Source: Gemmatimonadota bacterium
GTDB taxonomy: Bacteria; Gemmatimonadota; Gemmatimonadetes; Gemmatimonadales; Gemmatimonadaceae
NCBI GenBank assembly: GCA_021324635.1
Contig: JAJPIS010000037.1
Coordinates: 1 to 48,597 of the forward strand
Direction of reading: 5' to 3'
Length of the DNA stretch: 48,597 nt
The notes below the pieces were generated by a model. The model saw only the letters and a program-made list of their open reading frames with translations. It made no database searches and had not been told where the DNA came from. The position numbers and the translations under genes were made by a program. Below, in pieces: positions 9,266-17,412 of this stretch (within the stretch, counting starts at the first letter, position 1; every line of letters starts with the position of its first letter).

Positions 9266-9847
9266 ATGCCGCTCCCCCTCTCGATCGTCCCCGCCGCCTG
9301 CCTCCCCCTCCTGGCGGGCACGCTCGCCTTCCCGCCGGCGTGCGCGGCCGGCGGGGCCGCGCCGGCGTCCGCCGCCGCACGCGCCGACAGCACGCCGGTC
9401 AATCGGTTCGTCTCGTACGACGCCGGCGCGAAGTCGGTCTCGATCCGACTGATCGCGGCCCTCAACGGCGCGCGCGGCGGATTCAACTTCAACGGCGGAT
9501 CGGCCGGGGATCAGACGATCTCGGTGCCGCTCGGGTGGAAGGTCCACTTCGACGTGCGCAACAACGATGCGATCCCGCACTCGGCCATCGTCATCGCCGA
9601 CCAGACGCCGGTCCCGAACGCGCCGGACCAGCCGGCGTTCCCGGGGGCGTACACCGCCCATCTCGGGGACGGGCTGGCGCCGCAGACGGGGCACGACACG
9701 ATGAGCTTCGTGGCGGCGACGGCCGGGAACTACCTCATCGCCTGCGGTGTGCCCGGCCACGCACCGAGCGGGATGTACATCAGGTTCGTCGTCTCGCCGA
9801 CCGCGACCGCCCCGAGCAACACGGGCACGATCGCGGCCGGCGGCTGA
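9266..9847 (+). CDS. Sulfocyanin-like blue copper protein (cupredoxin), exported
   Basis: 193 residues. A signal peptide and Ala-rich spacer (to about residue 40) precede a single cupredoxin domain. Type-1 copper ligands are visible: His105 (IPHSAIVI) and the C-terminal C-x4-H-x4-M loop at C160, H165 and M170 (YLIACGVPGHAPSGMYIRF). The 'FNFNGG..G..TISVPLGWKV' strand and the overall layout match sulfocyanin-family electron carriers rather than plastocyanin. Likely role: periplasmic one-electron carrier for a copper oxidase or another terminal pathway. No oxidase is encoded in the window. It sits convergent to the HD gene with an 18-bp gap. Confidence 0.85.
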   Translation: MPLPLSIVPAACLPLLAGTLAFPPACAAGGAAPASAAARADSTPVNRFVSYDAGAKSVSIRLIAALNGARGGFNFNGGSAGDQTISVPLGWKVHFDVRNNDAIPHSAIVIADQTPVPNAPDQPAFPGAYTAHLGDGLAPQTGHDTMSFVAATAGNYLIACGVPGHAPSGMYIRFVVSPTATAPSNTGTIAAGG

Positions 9848-9864
9848 GCGGAGCGCGCGAGCGG

Positions 9865-11196
9865 TCAGGTGGCGCCGATCCGGGCGCGGACGCGGTCGGC
9901 GGGCTGGGTGACGAGCGCGAGCACGTCCTGCGCGTCGATCCGGACCGGACGGGCGACGAAGACGCGGAGCCAGCGCGCCGACTGGTACAGGGCGTGTGAG
10001 AGGAGCGGGAGATTGATGGACCCGTCGAGTCCGGCCGCGGTGAGTCGCTGGATGGCGCCGTTCCGCCGGCGCACGGGGATGTCCAGTCCCAACATCTGCG
10101 TCTTGGCGGGATAGTCGAGCAGGAGCTCGCCCGGTGCGAGACCCGCGGCGCGGGCGAGGTAGTCCTCGACGGCCACCGCCAGGGCCCTGTCGGTCGCGAT
10201 CCACTCCGCCGGGCCGCTTCCAGTCCCCCCCTCCCCCCCCTCCCCCCCTTCCCCCACTTCCCCCGCGTCCCCCGCGTCCCGTGCTTCGCCGGGCAGCTCG
10301 GCGGCCGGGCACTCGAGCCCGCGCTTGTAGAGGCGCCGCTCGCGCAACGCGTCGAGCAGTGGGTGCGGCCGGACCTGGCGAAGGTGGTCGAGGAGCCCCT
10401 CATCGGTGAGCTCGACGATCGTCCGCGGGTGCAGGGCCCCGGCGGCGAGCGCGTCTCCGACCAGCCGCTTGTACATGGCGGTCGCGCTACGCACGGCGTG
10501 ATGCCAGTACACGTTCCGGTACATCTGATACTTGGCGAAGAGGAGCGACTCGAGCGCGGCCAGACCCTTCTCCACGACGCCGATCGTGCGCGCGCCCGTG
10601 TCCGGGTCGGGCACGACGACCAGCGAGTGGGTCAGGCGATCGACGTCGATCTCGCCGTAGGGCACACCGCACATGAGAGCGTCGCGCTTGAGGTACTCGA
10701 TCTTGTCGAGGTCCAGCGACCCGGAGATGAGTCCCTGAAGCGGGCTCGCGCTCCGGCCGCGGATGAGATCCAGCACGCGGCCGGGCGCATCTGCACCGAG
10801 CTCGGCGGTGAGGATGGCGGCGACGTCGCCCCGGGTGACGAGCGGTGCCGCCACGACTTCGTGGTGCGGCGCGCCGATCTCCTCCAGGGCGTGGGAGAAC
10901 GGGTAGTGCCCGACGTCGTGGAGGAGCGCGGCCGCGCGGACGACCCCGCATTCGCCGGCGTCGAGCGCCGAGTCCTGCCGCTCCTCGAGCAGGGCGAGGG
11001 TTCGTCGGGCGAGATGGTATGTCCCGAGCGCGTGCTCGAAGCGGCAGTGCGTGGCGCCCGGATAGACGAGAAAGGCGAGGCCGAGCTGACGCACGTACCG
11101 CAGGCGTTGCACGACACGGGTGTCGAGCAGCCGCATCGCGCACGGGTCGACACGGATGTTGTTCCACAGCGGATCCCGAATGATCTCGAAGTCCAC
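9865..11196 (-). CDS. HD-superfamily phosphohydrolase (SAMHD1/dGTPase-like)
   Basis: 443 residues. Metal-binding HD residues are His55 (RFEHALGTYH), His93-Asp94 (LLHDVGHYPFSH) and a later Asp in SLDLDKIEYLKRDA. This is the signature of the uncharacterised bacterial relatives of dGTPase/SAMHD1 (YwfO-type), which hydrolyse dNTPs or related nucleotides. The substrate cannot be read from the sequence. A low-complexity Gly/Glu insert at about residues 309-325 is encoded by homopolymeric runs of 7, 8 and 7 G on the coding strand (10225-10248). That makes it a slippage-prone tract and a strong G-quadruplex candidate. It lies downstream of, and co-oriented with, the nucleotidyltransferase gene (30-bp gap). 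Confidence 0.85.
   Translation of the reverse strand: MDFEIIRDPLWNNIRVDPCAMRLLDTRVVQRLRYVRQLGLAFLVYPGATHCRFEHALGTYHLARRTLALLEERQDSALDAGECGVVRAAALLHDVGHYPFSHALEEIGAPHHEVVAAPLVTRGDVAAILTAELGADAPGRVLDLIRGRSASPLQGLISGSLDLDKIEYLKRDALMCGVPYGEIDVDRLTHSLVVVPDPDTGARTIGVVEKGLAALESLLFAKYQMYRNVYWHHAVRSATAMYKRLVGDALAAGALHPRTIVELTDEGLLDHLRQVRPHPLLDALRERRLYKRGLECPAAELPGEARDAGDAGEVGEGGEGGEGGTGSGPAEWIATDRALAVAVEDYLARAAGLAPGELLLDYPAKTQMLGLDIPVRRRNGAIQRLTAAGLDGSINLPLLSHALYQSARWLRVFVARPVRIDAQDVLALVTQPADRVRARIGAT
10225..10255 (-). repeat. Homopolymeric C/G runs inside the HD phosphohydrolase gene
   Basis: On the plus strand there are C7 (10225-10231), T, C8 (10233-10240), T, C7 (10242-10248), TT and C5. The coding strand therefore carries four G-runs within 31 bp. 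In frame they give Gly/Glu repeats. A 1-nt slip in any run would frameshift the last ~120 codons. Confidence 0.85.
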
Positions 11197-11226
11197 CCGG
11201 GGAAAGATACGAAGGGATCCGAGCCG

Positions 11227-11982
11227 TCAGTCCAGCCGGCCCGCGAGATAGCGCTCGTAGGCCTCTGGCGTGTCGAGATCGATCGCGCCCAGTGGGAACG
11301 GAACGGTGAGCGTGCGCTCCGGGTCGAGCGCGATCAGCGTGCGTGCGCCGTCGCGGTCGCCGAGGGCGCGCAGCTCGGGGAAGACGGCCCGGTCGAAGAG
11401 GGCGGGCACGCCGGCGACGCGGGTGTAGGCGGAGGCGACGATCGCCGCCGAGGACCCGCGGTAGGCGCGGCCGAGCCGAGTCAGCACCGACGACGAGAGG
11501 TGCGGCTGGTCGCAGACGGCGACGATCACGGCGTCGGTGCCCGGGGCGAGCGCCGTCAGGCACTCGAGCCCGACTTTCAGGGACGATCCGATCCCGCGCG
11601 CCCACCCGGAGTGCGCAACCGTGTGCACGGGGAGATCCGAGAGCTGGCCGGCCAGCAGGTCGGCGTCGGGGCCGAGGACCACCACGATGGGCCGCAACGC
11701 GGCTTCGACCGCCGCGCGCGCGGCATGTCGCACGAGCGACTCGCTCGGACGGCCGCCCACCGGCGGTGCGTGCGGGAGCGCTTGCTTGAGCCGCCCCATC
11801 CGGGTCGAGCCGCCCGCGGCGAGCAGGATGAGCCCGAGGGCCGAGCGGCGCGGCGGCCGTTCGGGCGGAGGCCGGCGGCGCCGGCCACCGAACGCGCCGG
11901 CGGGCGGCGGCGCGCCGCCTGGCCCGCGCGCCAGGTCCTCCGCCGGCCCCCGTCCGTGGGAGCGTGGCCGCCCGGGTGACAC
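11227..11982 (-). CDS. MobA-like NTP transferase (molybdenum cofactor cytidylyl/guanylyltransferase-like)
   Basis: 251 residues. The nucleotide-binding signature LILLAAGGSTRMGRLKQALP starts near residue 49. It is followed by VVVLGPDADLL, the 'SGWARGIGSSLKVGL' segment and the metal-binding AVCDQPHLS motif. This layout matches MocA/CoxD-like molybdopterin nucleotidyltransferases. The first ~48 residues (Arg/Pro/Gly-rich) are not part of the fold and the true start may lie inside them, but no better ATG was found. No molybdoenzyme gene is nearby, so the cofactor role is inferred from family alone. The gene lies 2 bp downstream of the DinB-like gene. Confidence 0.8.
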   Translation of the reverse strand: MSPGRPRSHGRGPAEDLARGPGGAPPPAGAFGGRRRRPPPERPPRRSALGLILLAAGGSTRMGRLKQALPHAPPVGGRPSESLVRHAARAAVEAALRPIVVVLGPDADLLAGQLSDLPVHTVAHSGWARGIGSSLKVGLECLTALAPGTDAVIVAVCDQPHLSSSVLTRLGRAYRGSSAAIVASAYTRVAGVPALFDRAVFPELRALGDRDGARTLIALDPERTLTVPFPLGAIDLDTPEAYERYLAGRLD

Positions 11983-11984
11983 GG

Positions 11985-12518
11985 TCAGGCCCAGCCTTCC
12001 CGCGCCCGGAGGGCCGTGACGTGAGCGACGTGGTGTCGACTGTGCCAGGCATAGAGGACGAGCGCCTCCCCGAGCGTGTACTCACGCCCGTGCTCGGGAT
12101 GCCGATAGCCGCGCCGCACGAACGCGTCGTCGGGCATGGCACGGAGCACCGCCAGCCAGCGCGTGTGCACCGCGTCGAGCAGGGCGAGCGACACGTCGAT
12201 CGGGACCGCCTGCACGTCGGACAACTGGGCCCACTTGGCCTCGTCGTAGGGCATGATCGTCGGCATGTCGACCGTCAGCGCCTGCTTGAAGCGGATGTAC
12301 CCGTTCGCGTGACTGTCGGGCACGTGGTGGACGACCTGTCGGACCGTCCAGCCGCCCGGGCGGTACGGCGTATCCAACTGCGCCGGCGACAGCCCGGCGA
12401 CGGCGCCGCGGAGGGCGGCCGGGCCGCGGGCGATGTCCTCGATCCAGCCGGCGCGCCGCTCGGGTGTCTGGGGCGCGGAGAGATCGGGCTTGCCGATCGG
12501 ATACCGGAGGTCGGTCAT
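11985..12518 (-). CDS. DinB/YfiT-like putative metal-dependent hydrolase or thiol transferase
   Basis: 177 residues from ATG 12518; in-frame sequence continues upstream but is Pro/Arg-rich shadow. The four-helix DinB fold is indicated by 'GGWTVRQVVHHVPDSHANGY' (His64/65 region) and the C-terminal AWHSRHHVAHV, whose H-x3-H (159 and 163) plus the first His form the YfiT metal triad. The family includes bacillithiol transferases (BstA). Whether this organism makes bacillithiol is unknown, so only the fold is assigned. Its stop lies 2 bp before the next gene's start, suggesting one transcript with the MobA-like gene. Confidence 0.8.
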   Translation of the reverse strand: MTDLRYPIGKPDLSAPQTPERRAGWIEDIARGPAALRGAVAGLSPAQLDTPYRPGGWTVRQVVHHVPDSHANGYIRFKQALTVDMPTIMPYDEAKWAQLSDVQAVPIDVSLALLDAVHTRWLAVLRAMPDDAFVRRGYRHPEHGREYTLGEALVLYAWHSRHHVAHVTALRAREGWA

Positions 12519-12585
12519 TGACTCGGGGGGTTGGCGGGGGAAGGGAGAAACGGGCGAGGGGCAGGAGAGAACGTATCGACGAACG

Positions 12586-13305
12586 TCAGGGATCGCCGGG
12601 GCCGGCCGGGAAGGCGGGAGGGCCCGTGGCGGCGGCGGTGAGCGCACCGGCGAGGTGGCGGAGGGTCGCATCGTCGAGCCGGTGACCGCCCTCGAAGGTG
12701 ATCTGCTCCGACGGCACGCCGGCCGCCGCCAACTGCGCGCTGGCGTGGGCGAGCCGCTCGGCGGTCGCGAACTCATCGGCGTTCCCGGTGACGAGACAGA
12801 TCGAGGCCTGGCGCAGGCTCCGCGCGTCCTGGACCCGGACATCGTCCGGCACCACCGCCCCCCAACAGATGACCCGGTCGACGCGAACGGCGGAGTGCGC
12901 GAGCCACCGCCAGACCGTCGCGGCCCCTTGCGAGAACCCGAGCGCCGTCGTCCGGACGTGGGCGCGGTCGACCTGCGACAAAATGGTCTCGCTCAGGGCG
13001 TCGAGGTACGCCACCTGATCCGCGATCTCGGCCGCACGGTCCTCCCGCGTCATCCACGACGCGCCGACGGCGCTTGCAGCGTGGGATCCGCCGTGCGCCC
13101 GGTCCAGGTAGAAGCGTGCGAGCGCCTCGGGCGCGACGACGAGACGCTCCGGCGCCGCGACCGGCACGAAGCGCCTGACGAAGGACGCGGCCATCTGGCC
13201 GTAGCCGTGACAGACGATCCACACGTCGCGCACGGCAGGCCCAGGCTCACCCAGTGTGTAGAACCGGGCGGTCCGGGAGACCGTGAGGTGATGCTCGTGC
13301 ACCAT
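12586..13305 (-). CDS. Alpha/beta hydrolase (carboxylesterase/phospholipase type)
   Basis: 239 residues from ATG 13305 (MVHEHHLTV); an upstream in-frame ATG at 13326 adds seven residues. The oxyanion segment is VCHGYGQMA, the nucleophile elbow GFSQGAA gives Ser125, and Asp176 (GNADEF) and His208 (EGGHRLD) complete a consistent triad. The layout fits small bacterial esterases related to YpfH and phospholipase/carboxylesterase proteins. The substrate is unknown. It heads the minus-strand group DinB-like / MobA-like / HD, with a 67-bp gap to the DinB-like gene, and is divergent from the histidine kinase. Confidence 0.82.
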   Translation of the reverse strand: MVHEHHLTVSRTARFYTLGEPGPAVRDVWIVCHGYGQMAASFVRRFVPVAAPERLVVAPEALARFYLDRAHGGSHAASAVGASWMTREDRAAEIADQVAYLDALSETILSQVDRAHVRTTALGFSQGAATVWRWLAHSAVRVDRVICWGAVVPDDVRVQDARSLRQASICLVTGNADEFATAERLAHASAQLAAAGVPSEQITFEGGHRLDDATLRHLAGALTAAATGPPAFPAGPGDP

Positions 13306-13671
13306 GGCGGGCACCGTGGTCGGCACTGTGGTGGCACTGTGGGCACCGTGCGCGCCGCGGGCCCTGCGGGCGGAACCACGGCGCGACCGGCCGCGATGTC
13401 CTGCGAGGTGCCCCGACGTGGCGCGGACGTGCGGATCCGGGTGGAAGCGGGCGTGGATAGACGCGGCGATACCTGCGGCGGTACGTGCGGCGGTTCGTGC
13501 GGCGGTACGAGACGCAATTTACCGGACGCGCCACCGGCTGGCACGTGGTCACCCCATGGAATGCCTCTTGCCTCAGCAATCGGCATGGGAGCCGGCCCTG
13601 GGCGATCGCATCGAACCGCGATCGCGTGACGGGGGAGCCTGCGTTGGGCGGTGGCACGCGAGAGTGCGAGG
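13306..13671. other. Divergent intergenic region with short tandem repeats and two GCGATCGC sites
   Basis: 366 bp between the hydrolase and the kinase without a supportable gene. It has imperfect GGCAC(C/T)GTGG repeats at about 13310-13350, three 12-bp units TGCGGCGGTACG (13474-13509, the middle one with one change), and two copies of the palindrome GCGATCGC (13602-13609, 13618-13625). No clear promoter hexamers were seen for either gene. Confidence 0.5.
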
Positions 13672-14880
13672 ATGGATTCCACAGTAGTGTGCCCGCTCGC
13701 CGGCCTGGTCGCGCAGCATCTGCGTGACGCCCGCACCGATCTCACCAGCCGCTGGCTGGCGCGGATCAGTGAACGGGTGGCGCTCGACCCGACTCGTGTG
13801 TTCCCGAGCGACGATCCGCTCGACCACATGCCGATCCTGATCGACGGCGTCGCCGACTATGTCGCCGAGCCGGCGCTCGCGATCGGTGCCGACGCCGCCG
13901 TGATGCTCAAGGCGCGTGAGCTGGGGGCACTCCGACACGCGCAGGGGTTCGACGAGTACGAGATCCTGAAGGAGTTCGAGATCTTCGGCAGCATTCTGTT
14001 CGCGTTTCTGTCGCGGACGGTCGATGCGTTGCCGCCGGCCAGCATCCGCGGCGAGCTGGCGACCTGCTGCCAGCGGCTCTTCCATGCGGTGACCCTGATC
14101 CAGCAGGCGGCGTTGGTCCAGTTCCACCAGCTCATGCGCGCACGGGTCGCCGAGCGCGAGCAACGGCTACGGCTCTTCAGCCGGGCGCTGAGTCACGAGG
14201 TCCGCAACCAGGTCGGCGCGGCGCTCGGCGCGGGCGAGCTGCTCGCGGGTCAGCTCGTGACCGAGCCGAAGCGCCTCCAACTGGCCGGGATCGTTGTCCG
14301 CAACCTCACGGGGACGCGCGTCGTGCTCGACAACCTCCTCGAGCTGACGCGGCTCGCCGACTCGGACGCGCGGCACCAGCGGCATGTCCGGCTGCCGGAG
14401 GCGGCGGCGGAGGCCGCCCGCGAGCTGCGGGATGCGGCGCAGTCGGCCGGCGTCGACGTGCAGATCGACGACCGGCTGCCCAATGTGGAGGTGAGCGCGG
14501 CGGCGGTCGAGCTCTGCCTGACGAACCTCCTGTCGAACGCCACGAAGTACGCCGATCCGGCGCAGGCGCACTGCTGGGTGCGCGTCACCGGCCATGTTGT
14601 CGGGCACCGTCCGGGCGTGGCCGGTCAGGTGGTGGTCGAGGTGCACGACAACGGGCTCGGCGTTCCACCGGACGACCGGCCGCGCCTCTTCGAGCGGCAC
14701 TTCCGGGCGCAGGCGGAGCAATCGGCCCGGATCCGCGGGACCGGACTCGGGCTCAGCATCGTGCGCGAGACGGTCGAGGCACTCGGCTGCCGCGCCTGGG
14801 CCGAGTTCCCGGAGCACGGCTCGATCTTCTGCTTCACTCTTCCCTGTCGCCGGGCGTCGGACGCCACCCCCGAGGGGTAG
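13672..14880 (+). CDS. Soluble sensor histidine kinase with RsbRD-like N-terminal domain
   Basis: 402 residues, with no membrane segment. The N-terminal ~155 residues (LVAQHLRDARTDLTSRWLAR ... HAQGFDEYEILKEFEIFGSI) resemble the RsbRD-type sensory domain of stress signalling proteins. A HisKA domain follows with phosphoacceptor His175 (ALSHEVRNQVG), then a HATPase domain with N-box LTNLLSNATKYA, G1 DNGLGVP, F-box LFERHF and G2 GTGLGLSIV. ATG 13672 was chosen over the in-frame GTG at 13651 because GAGAG lies 7 nt upstream. No response regulator is adjacent, so this is an orphan kinase. The signal is probably cytosolic. The RsbRD assignment is by pattern only. Confidence 0.85.
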   Translation: MDSTVVCPLAGLVAQHLRDARTDLTSRWLARISERVALDPTRVFPSDDPLDHMPILIDGVADYVAEPALAIGADAAVMLKARELGALRHAQGFDEYEILKEFEIFGSILFAFLSRTVDALPPASIRGELATCCQRLFHAVTLIQQAALVQFHQLMRARVAEREQRLRLFSRALSHEVRNQVGAALGAGELLAGQLVTEPKRLQLAGIVVRNLTGTRVVLDNLLELTRLADSDARHQRHVRLPEAAAEAARELRDAAQSAGVDVQIDDRLPNVEVSAAAVELCLTNLLSNATKYADPAQAHCWVRVTGHVVGHRPGVAGQVVVEVHDNGLGVPPDDRPRLFERHFRAQAEQSARIRGTGLGLSIVRETVEALGCRAWAEFPEHGSIFCFTLPCRRASDATPEG

Positions 14881-14884
14881 CCGG

Positions 14885-14934
14885 GGCGACCGCTGGCGAC
14901 CGGGGGCGACCGGGGGCGACCGGGGGCGATCGCC
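14885..14934 (+). repeat. Five tandem 10-bp units (GGCGACCGGG)
   Basis: Units start at 14885, 14895, 14905, 14915 and 14925. The middle three are identical and the outer two diverged. The array begins right after the histidine kinase stop and precedes the 14-bp array. Confidence 0.85.
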
Positions 14935-14950
14935 GAGCGCCCGCGGCCGA

Positions 14951-15090
14951 ACGCACCTGCCCGGACGCACCTGCCCGGACGCACATGCCCGGACGCACGC
15001 GCCCGGACGCACATGCCCGGATGCACATGCCCGGACGCACATGCCCGGACGCACATGCCCGGACGCACATGCCCGGACGCACATGCCCGG
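14951..15090 (+). repeat. Minisatellite: ten tandem copies of ACGCACATGCCCGG
   Basis: Ten contiguous 14-bp units from 14951. Six match the consensus exactly. Units 1 and 2 have CCTG, unit 4 has CGCG and unit 6 has ATGC. Because 14 is not a multiple of 3, all frames read as a 14-residue repeat, so the long minus-strand frames crossing it are artefacts. It is intergenic, between the kinase and the Gly-rich exported protein, upstream of the latter's promoter. Confidence 0.95.
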
Positions 15091-15166
15091 AGCCGCGTGG
15101 CCGGACCGGTCGAGGGCATGACCGGGGGCTGACCCTCGCCTCTGTCACATCGGCGGGACGGTGGGG

Positions 15167-15172
15167 TATAGT
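15167..15172 (+). promoter_or_regulatory. Putative -10 (TATAGT) for the Gly-rich exported protein
   Basis: TATAGT lies in otherwise GC-rich DNA about 32 nt upstream of the ATG at 15205, with GGGGAG as ribosome-binding site between. A weak -35 (CTGTCA) lies 19 bp upstream. Confidence 0.5.
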
Positions 15173-15204
15173 CGGGCGGACTCGATTCGGGGAGATGCCA
15201 GACG

Positions 15205-15999
15205 ATGGGGATTGCCAGGCGACAGGCGTTGCGGGTGAGCGACCGAGGGCCACGCGACGACCGGCCGGGACGGGTACGCGCGCCCGCGCGGCGGCTGATG
15301 GGGGTGGCGGGGCTGGCGGCGACCGCCGTGCTCGGCGGCTGGGGCGGGGGTGGCGGGGGTGGCGGGGGCGGCGGGGGCGGCACGGGCGCGCCCGCGCCGC
15401 GCGCGCGGGCGATGCGGACCTATACGGTGAGTGTGCCGACGGCCGACCTGACGTCGCTCATGGCGCGGGAGGTGTTCACCGATTCCGGGCGGTTCTATCC
15501 GTGCCGGGCGAACCCATCGTGCGCCGCGTGGGGCCACGACATCGCGCTCAGCCGGCCGAGCGTGGCGGTCGAGGGGCCGCGGCTCGTCTTCTCGGTCCAC
15601 CTCGATGGCAGCTACGCGATCAACCAGTTCTTCACTCCGACCGTGGCCGGTGATCTCGTCGTGTCGGGGGTGCCGATCGTCCGCGGCAACAAGGTGGGGC
15701 TCGCGGAGACCCGCGCGGCAGCGGGTCCGGCGAGCGATGTCGCATTCAAGGCGTTCCTCGAGGCCACGCACTCCCGCATCGAGTCGATGCTCGAGCAGTC
15801 GTCGGGGTTCGACCTGGCGCAGTATCTCGCGCTCGCGTCCTCGGATCCGCAGCTCCCGCCGCCGCGACTCCCCGATGTCCGGTGCGTCGATCCGGCGCAG
15901 ATTCAGGTGCAGTCGGTGTCGACGGTCCCAGGGTCGGCCGCGGTGGACGCGGTGGTGACGGTGAGCCCGGCGGCCGCCGGGACACGCGCGCGCTGCTAG
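15205..15999 (+). CDS. Exported or anchored protein of unknown function with poly-Gly linker, possibly TULIP/DUF4403-like
   Basis: 264 residues. A basic N-terminus is followed by a short hydrophobic segment (LMGVAGLAATAVLGGW) and a run of about 13 glycines encoded by GGCGGG repeats (also G-quadruplex-prone). The mature part alternates short beta strands. The segment AGDLVVSGVPIVRGNKVGLA followed by FKAFLEATHSRIESMLEQ resembles the strand pair plus C-terminal helix of YceB/DUF4403-type lipid-binding proteins, but only loosely. Two Cys (YPCRANPSCAAW) could form a disulphide. I do not recognise a specific family. It has its own promoter (TATAGT) and stands alone. Confidence 0.6.
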   Translation: MGIARRQALRVSDRGPRDDRPGRVRAPARRLMGVAGLAATAVLGGWGGGGGGGGGGGGGTGAPAPRARAMRTYTVSVPTADLTSLMAREVFTDSGRFYPCRANPSCAAWGHDIALSRPSVAVEGPRLVFSVHLDGSYAINQFFTPTVAGDLVVSGVPIVRGNKVGLAETRAAAGPASDVAFKAFLEATHSRIESMLEQSSGFDLAQYLALASSDPQLPPPRLPDVRCVDPAQIQVQSVSTVPGSAAVDAVVTVSPAAAGTRARC

Positions 16000-16170
16000 G
16001 GCGACGGGGAGCGTGGACGCGCAGCGAGGCGTCGGTGGGGGCTTACGGTCGGCCGATCAGGGCGGCGACCGGGAGTCGGACACCGACGCGCGATGCAACC
16101 GCGCCCGAGCGTAGACACCAGGGCGGCGGCCCGCACAAACTCCGGGACGCGGGGCGCTGTCCAACGGGCC

Positions 16171-17412
16171 ATGCGGGGTCAGACGCACCTGTCTAAGAAC
16201 CGAGGACCGGACCAGCAGCACAGCCCGGCTCGTGCCGCCGCGTATCTCGGGGCGATGACAGCCGCCATCGTCCTGCTCGGTGGCGGGTGCCGGCACGCCA
16301 CGATGGAATCCGCCGGCGATCGCCGCCTGTCGATCCGCTTCGATGCGACGGCGGCGACCGCGCTGACCGACGCCCTCGATCGGCGGTCGCTCACGGACAC
16401 CGACGTCGCGGCACTGCTCCGCATTCCCGGCGTCGGCGCGATGGTGGACAACACGGTCAAGTACGTGCCCTCGCTGAGCCGGGGGGCATTTCGGTCAGCG
16501 CTCGAGCACTTCGTCGCGACGCGGGTCCCGCCGTCGGACACGTCGGCCGCGAGCGCCTTCGACCTTGCCGGCGTCTACGCATCGCGGAGCGTCACGCGGT
16601 CGCTGCTGGAGCGACTGCGCACCGATGAGCCATTGATCGCCGCTCGCATGCGGACGGTCCTCGAGCGATACCGGCCGGTGGGGCCCCCGGTCGCGGTCAC
16701 CATATATCTCGTTGCGGGCGGCGCATCCGACGGGTTCGTGGTCGACGGTACCGGCGAGCCGTCCCTGTTCGTCGCCGTCGACAAGGCACACGGCGACCTC
16801 CCGGGTCTCGTACAGAACACGACGCACGAACTCTATCACGTCTTGCAGCGCGCCTCGGCGTCGGCTGACCCACGGGCGGCGGCGGCGGTGAATAACCCGC
16901 AGACTCTGAGCCCTCCGTTGCGCCTCCTGGAGTTGACGACGCTGGAGGGCACGGCGAACTTCGTCGTCGATCCGACTGCCTCAGCCGCACACGGCCCGTA
17001 CATCGACATGTGGCGTGCGCGGTACGAGCGGAACGCGTCGGCGGGGCGGATCCGCGACAACTTCGCCCTGTTCGACAGTGTGCTCGCCGGTGTGCGCCGC
17101 GGAACACTCCCGTGGAGCAGGGCGGACAGCATCGGCTTCTCCGGCGACAATGACGCGCGCTTCTATTTCGTGGGCTCCGAGATGGCGCGGACGCTGGTGG
17201 ATCGGTACGGGGCCGGGTATCTCGACTCCCTGTTCCGGCAGCCGCCGTGGCGCCTGGCAGCGGACTACAGCGCCTACTGCCGCACGGCGACCTGTCCCGC
17301 GCGGTTCGACGACGAGACCGGGCGCTGGTTGGCCCAGCTCCGCCGAGCCCCCACTTCGCCGCGTGACTCGTCGGTGACCACTCGTGCGTCGGACGCCCAT
17401 GGTCAAGCCTGA
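16171..17412 (+). CDS. Predicted lipoprotein gluzincin metallopeptidase (DUF5700/DUF2268-like)
   Basis: 413 residues from ATG 16171; an in-frame ATG at 16093 would add 26. A hydrophobic segment ends in a lipobox-like LLGGGC. The zinc motif HELYH is at residues 219-223, with catalytic Glu220, and a downstream EGTANFV supplies the third ligand Glu259, the gluzincin arrangement. The region between resembles putative zinc peptidases of the DUF5700 kind. Likely a surface or periplasmic protease; the substrate is unknown. Most of the remainder is helical. No Shine-Dalgarno sequence is evident for either start. It is convergent with the ABC operon across a 304-bp gap. Confidence 0.75.
   Translation: MRGQTHLSKNRGPDQQHSPARAAAYLGAMTAAIVLLGGGCRHATMESAGDRRLSIRFDATAATALTDALDRRSLTDTDVAALLRIPGVGAMVDNTVKYVPSLSRGAFRSALEHFVATRVPPSDTSAASAFDLAGVYASRSVTRSLLERLRTDEPLIAARMRTVLERYRPVGPPVAVTIYLVAGGASDGFVVDGTGEPSLFVAVDKAHGDLPGLVQNTTHELYHVLQRASASADPRAAAAVNNPQTLSPPLRLLELTTLEGTANFVVDPTASAAHGPYIDMWRARYERNASAGRIRDNFALFDSVLAGVRRGTLPWSRADSIGFSGDNDARFYFVGSEMARTLVDRYGAGYLDSLFRQPPWRLAADYSAYCRTATCPARFDDETGRWLAQLRRAPTSPRDSSVTTRASDAHGQA

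Noticed and set aside
13602-13625. Two GCGATCGC palindromes as an operator pair
   Set aside because: The octamer is expected fairly often in GC-rich genomes and the spacing shows no further symmetry.
14885-15090. CRISPR array
   Set aside because: The units are directly contiguous 10- and 14-bp repeats with no unique spacers and no cas genes nearby.
14167-15383. Minus-strand frames with a 14-residue Cys-Val-Arg-Ala repeat
   Set aside because: They are direct translations of the 14-bp minisatellite in every frame and lack a start signal or family.
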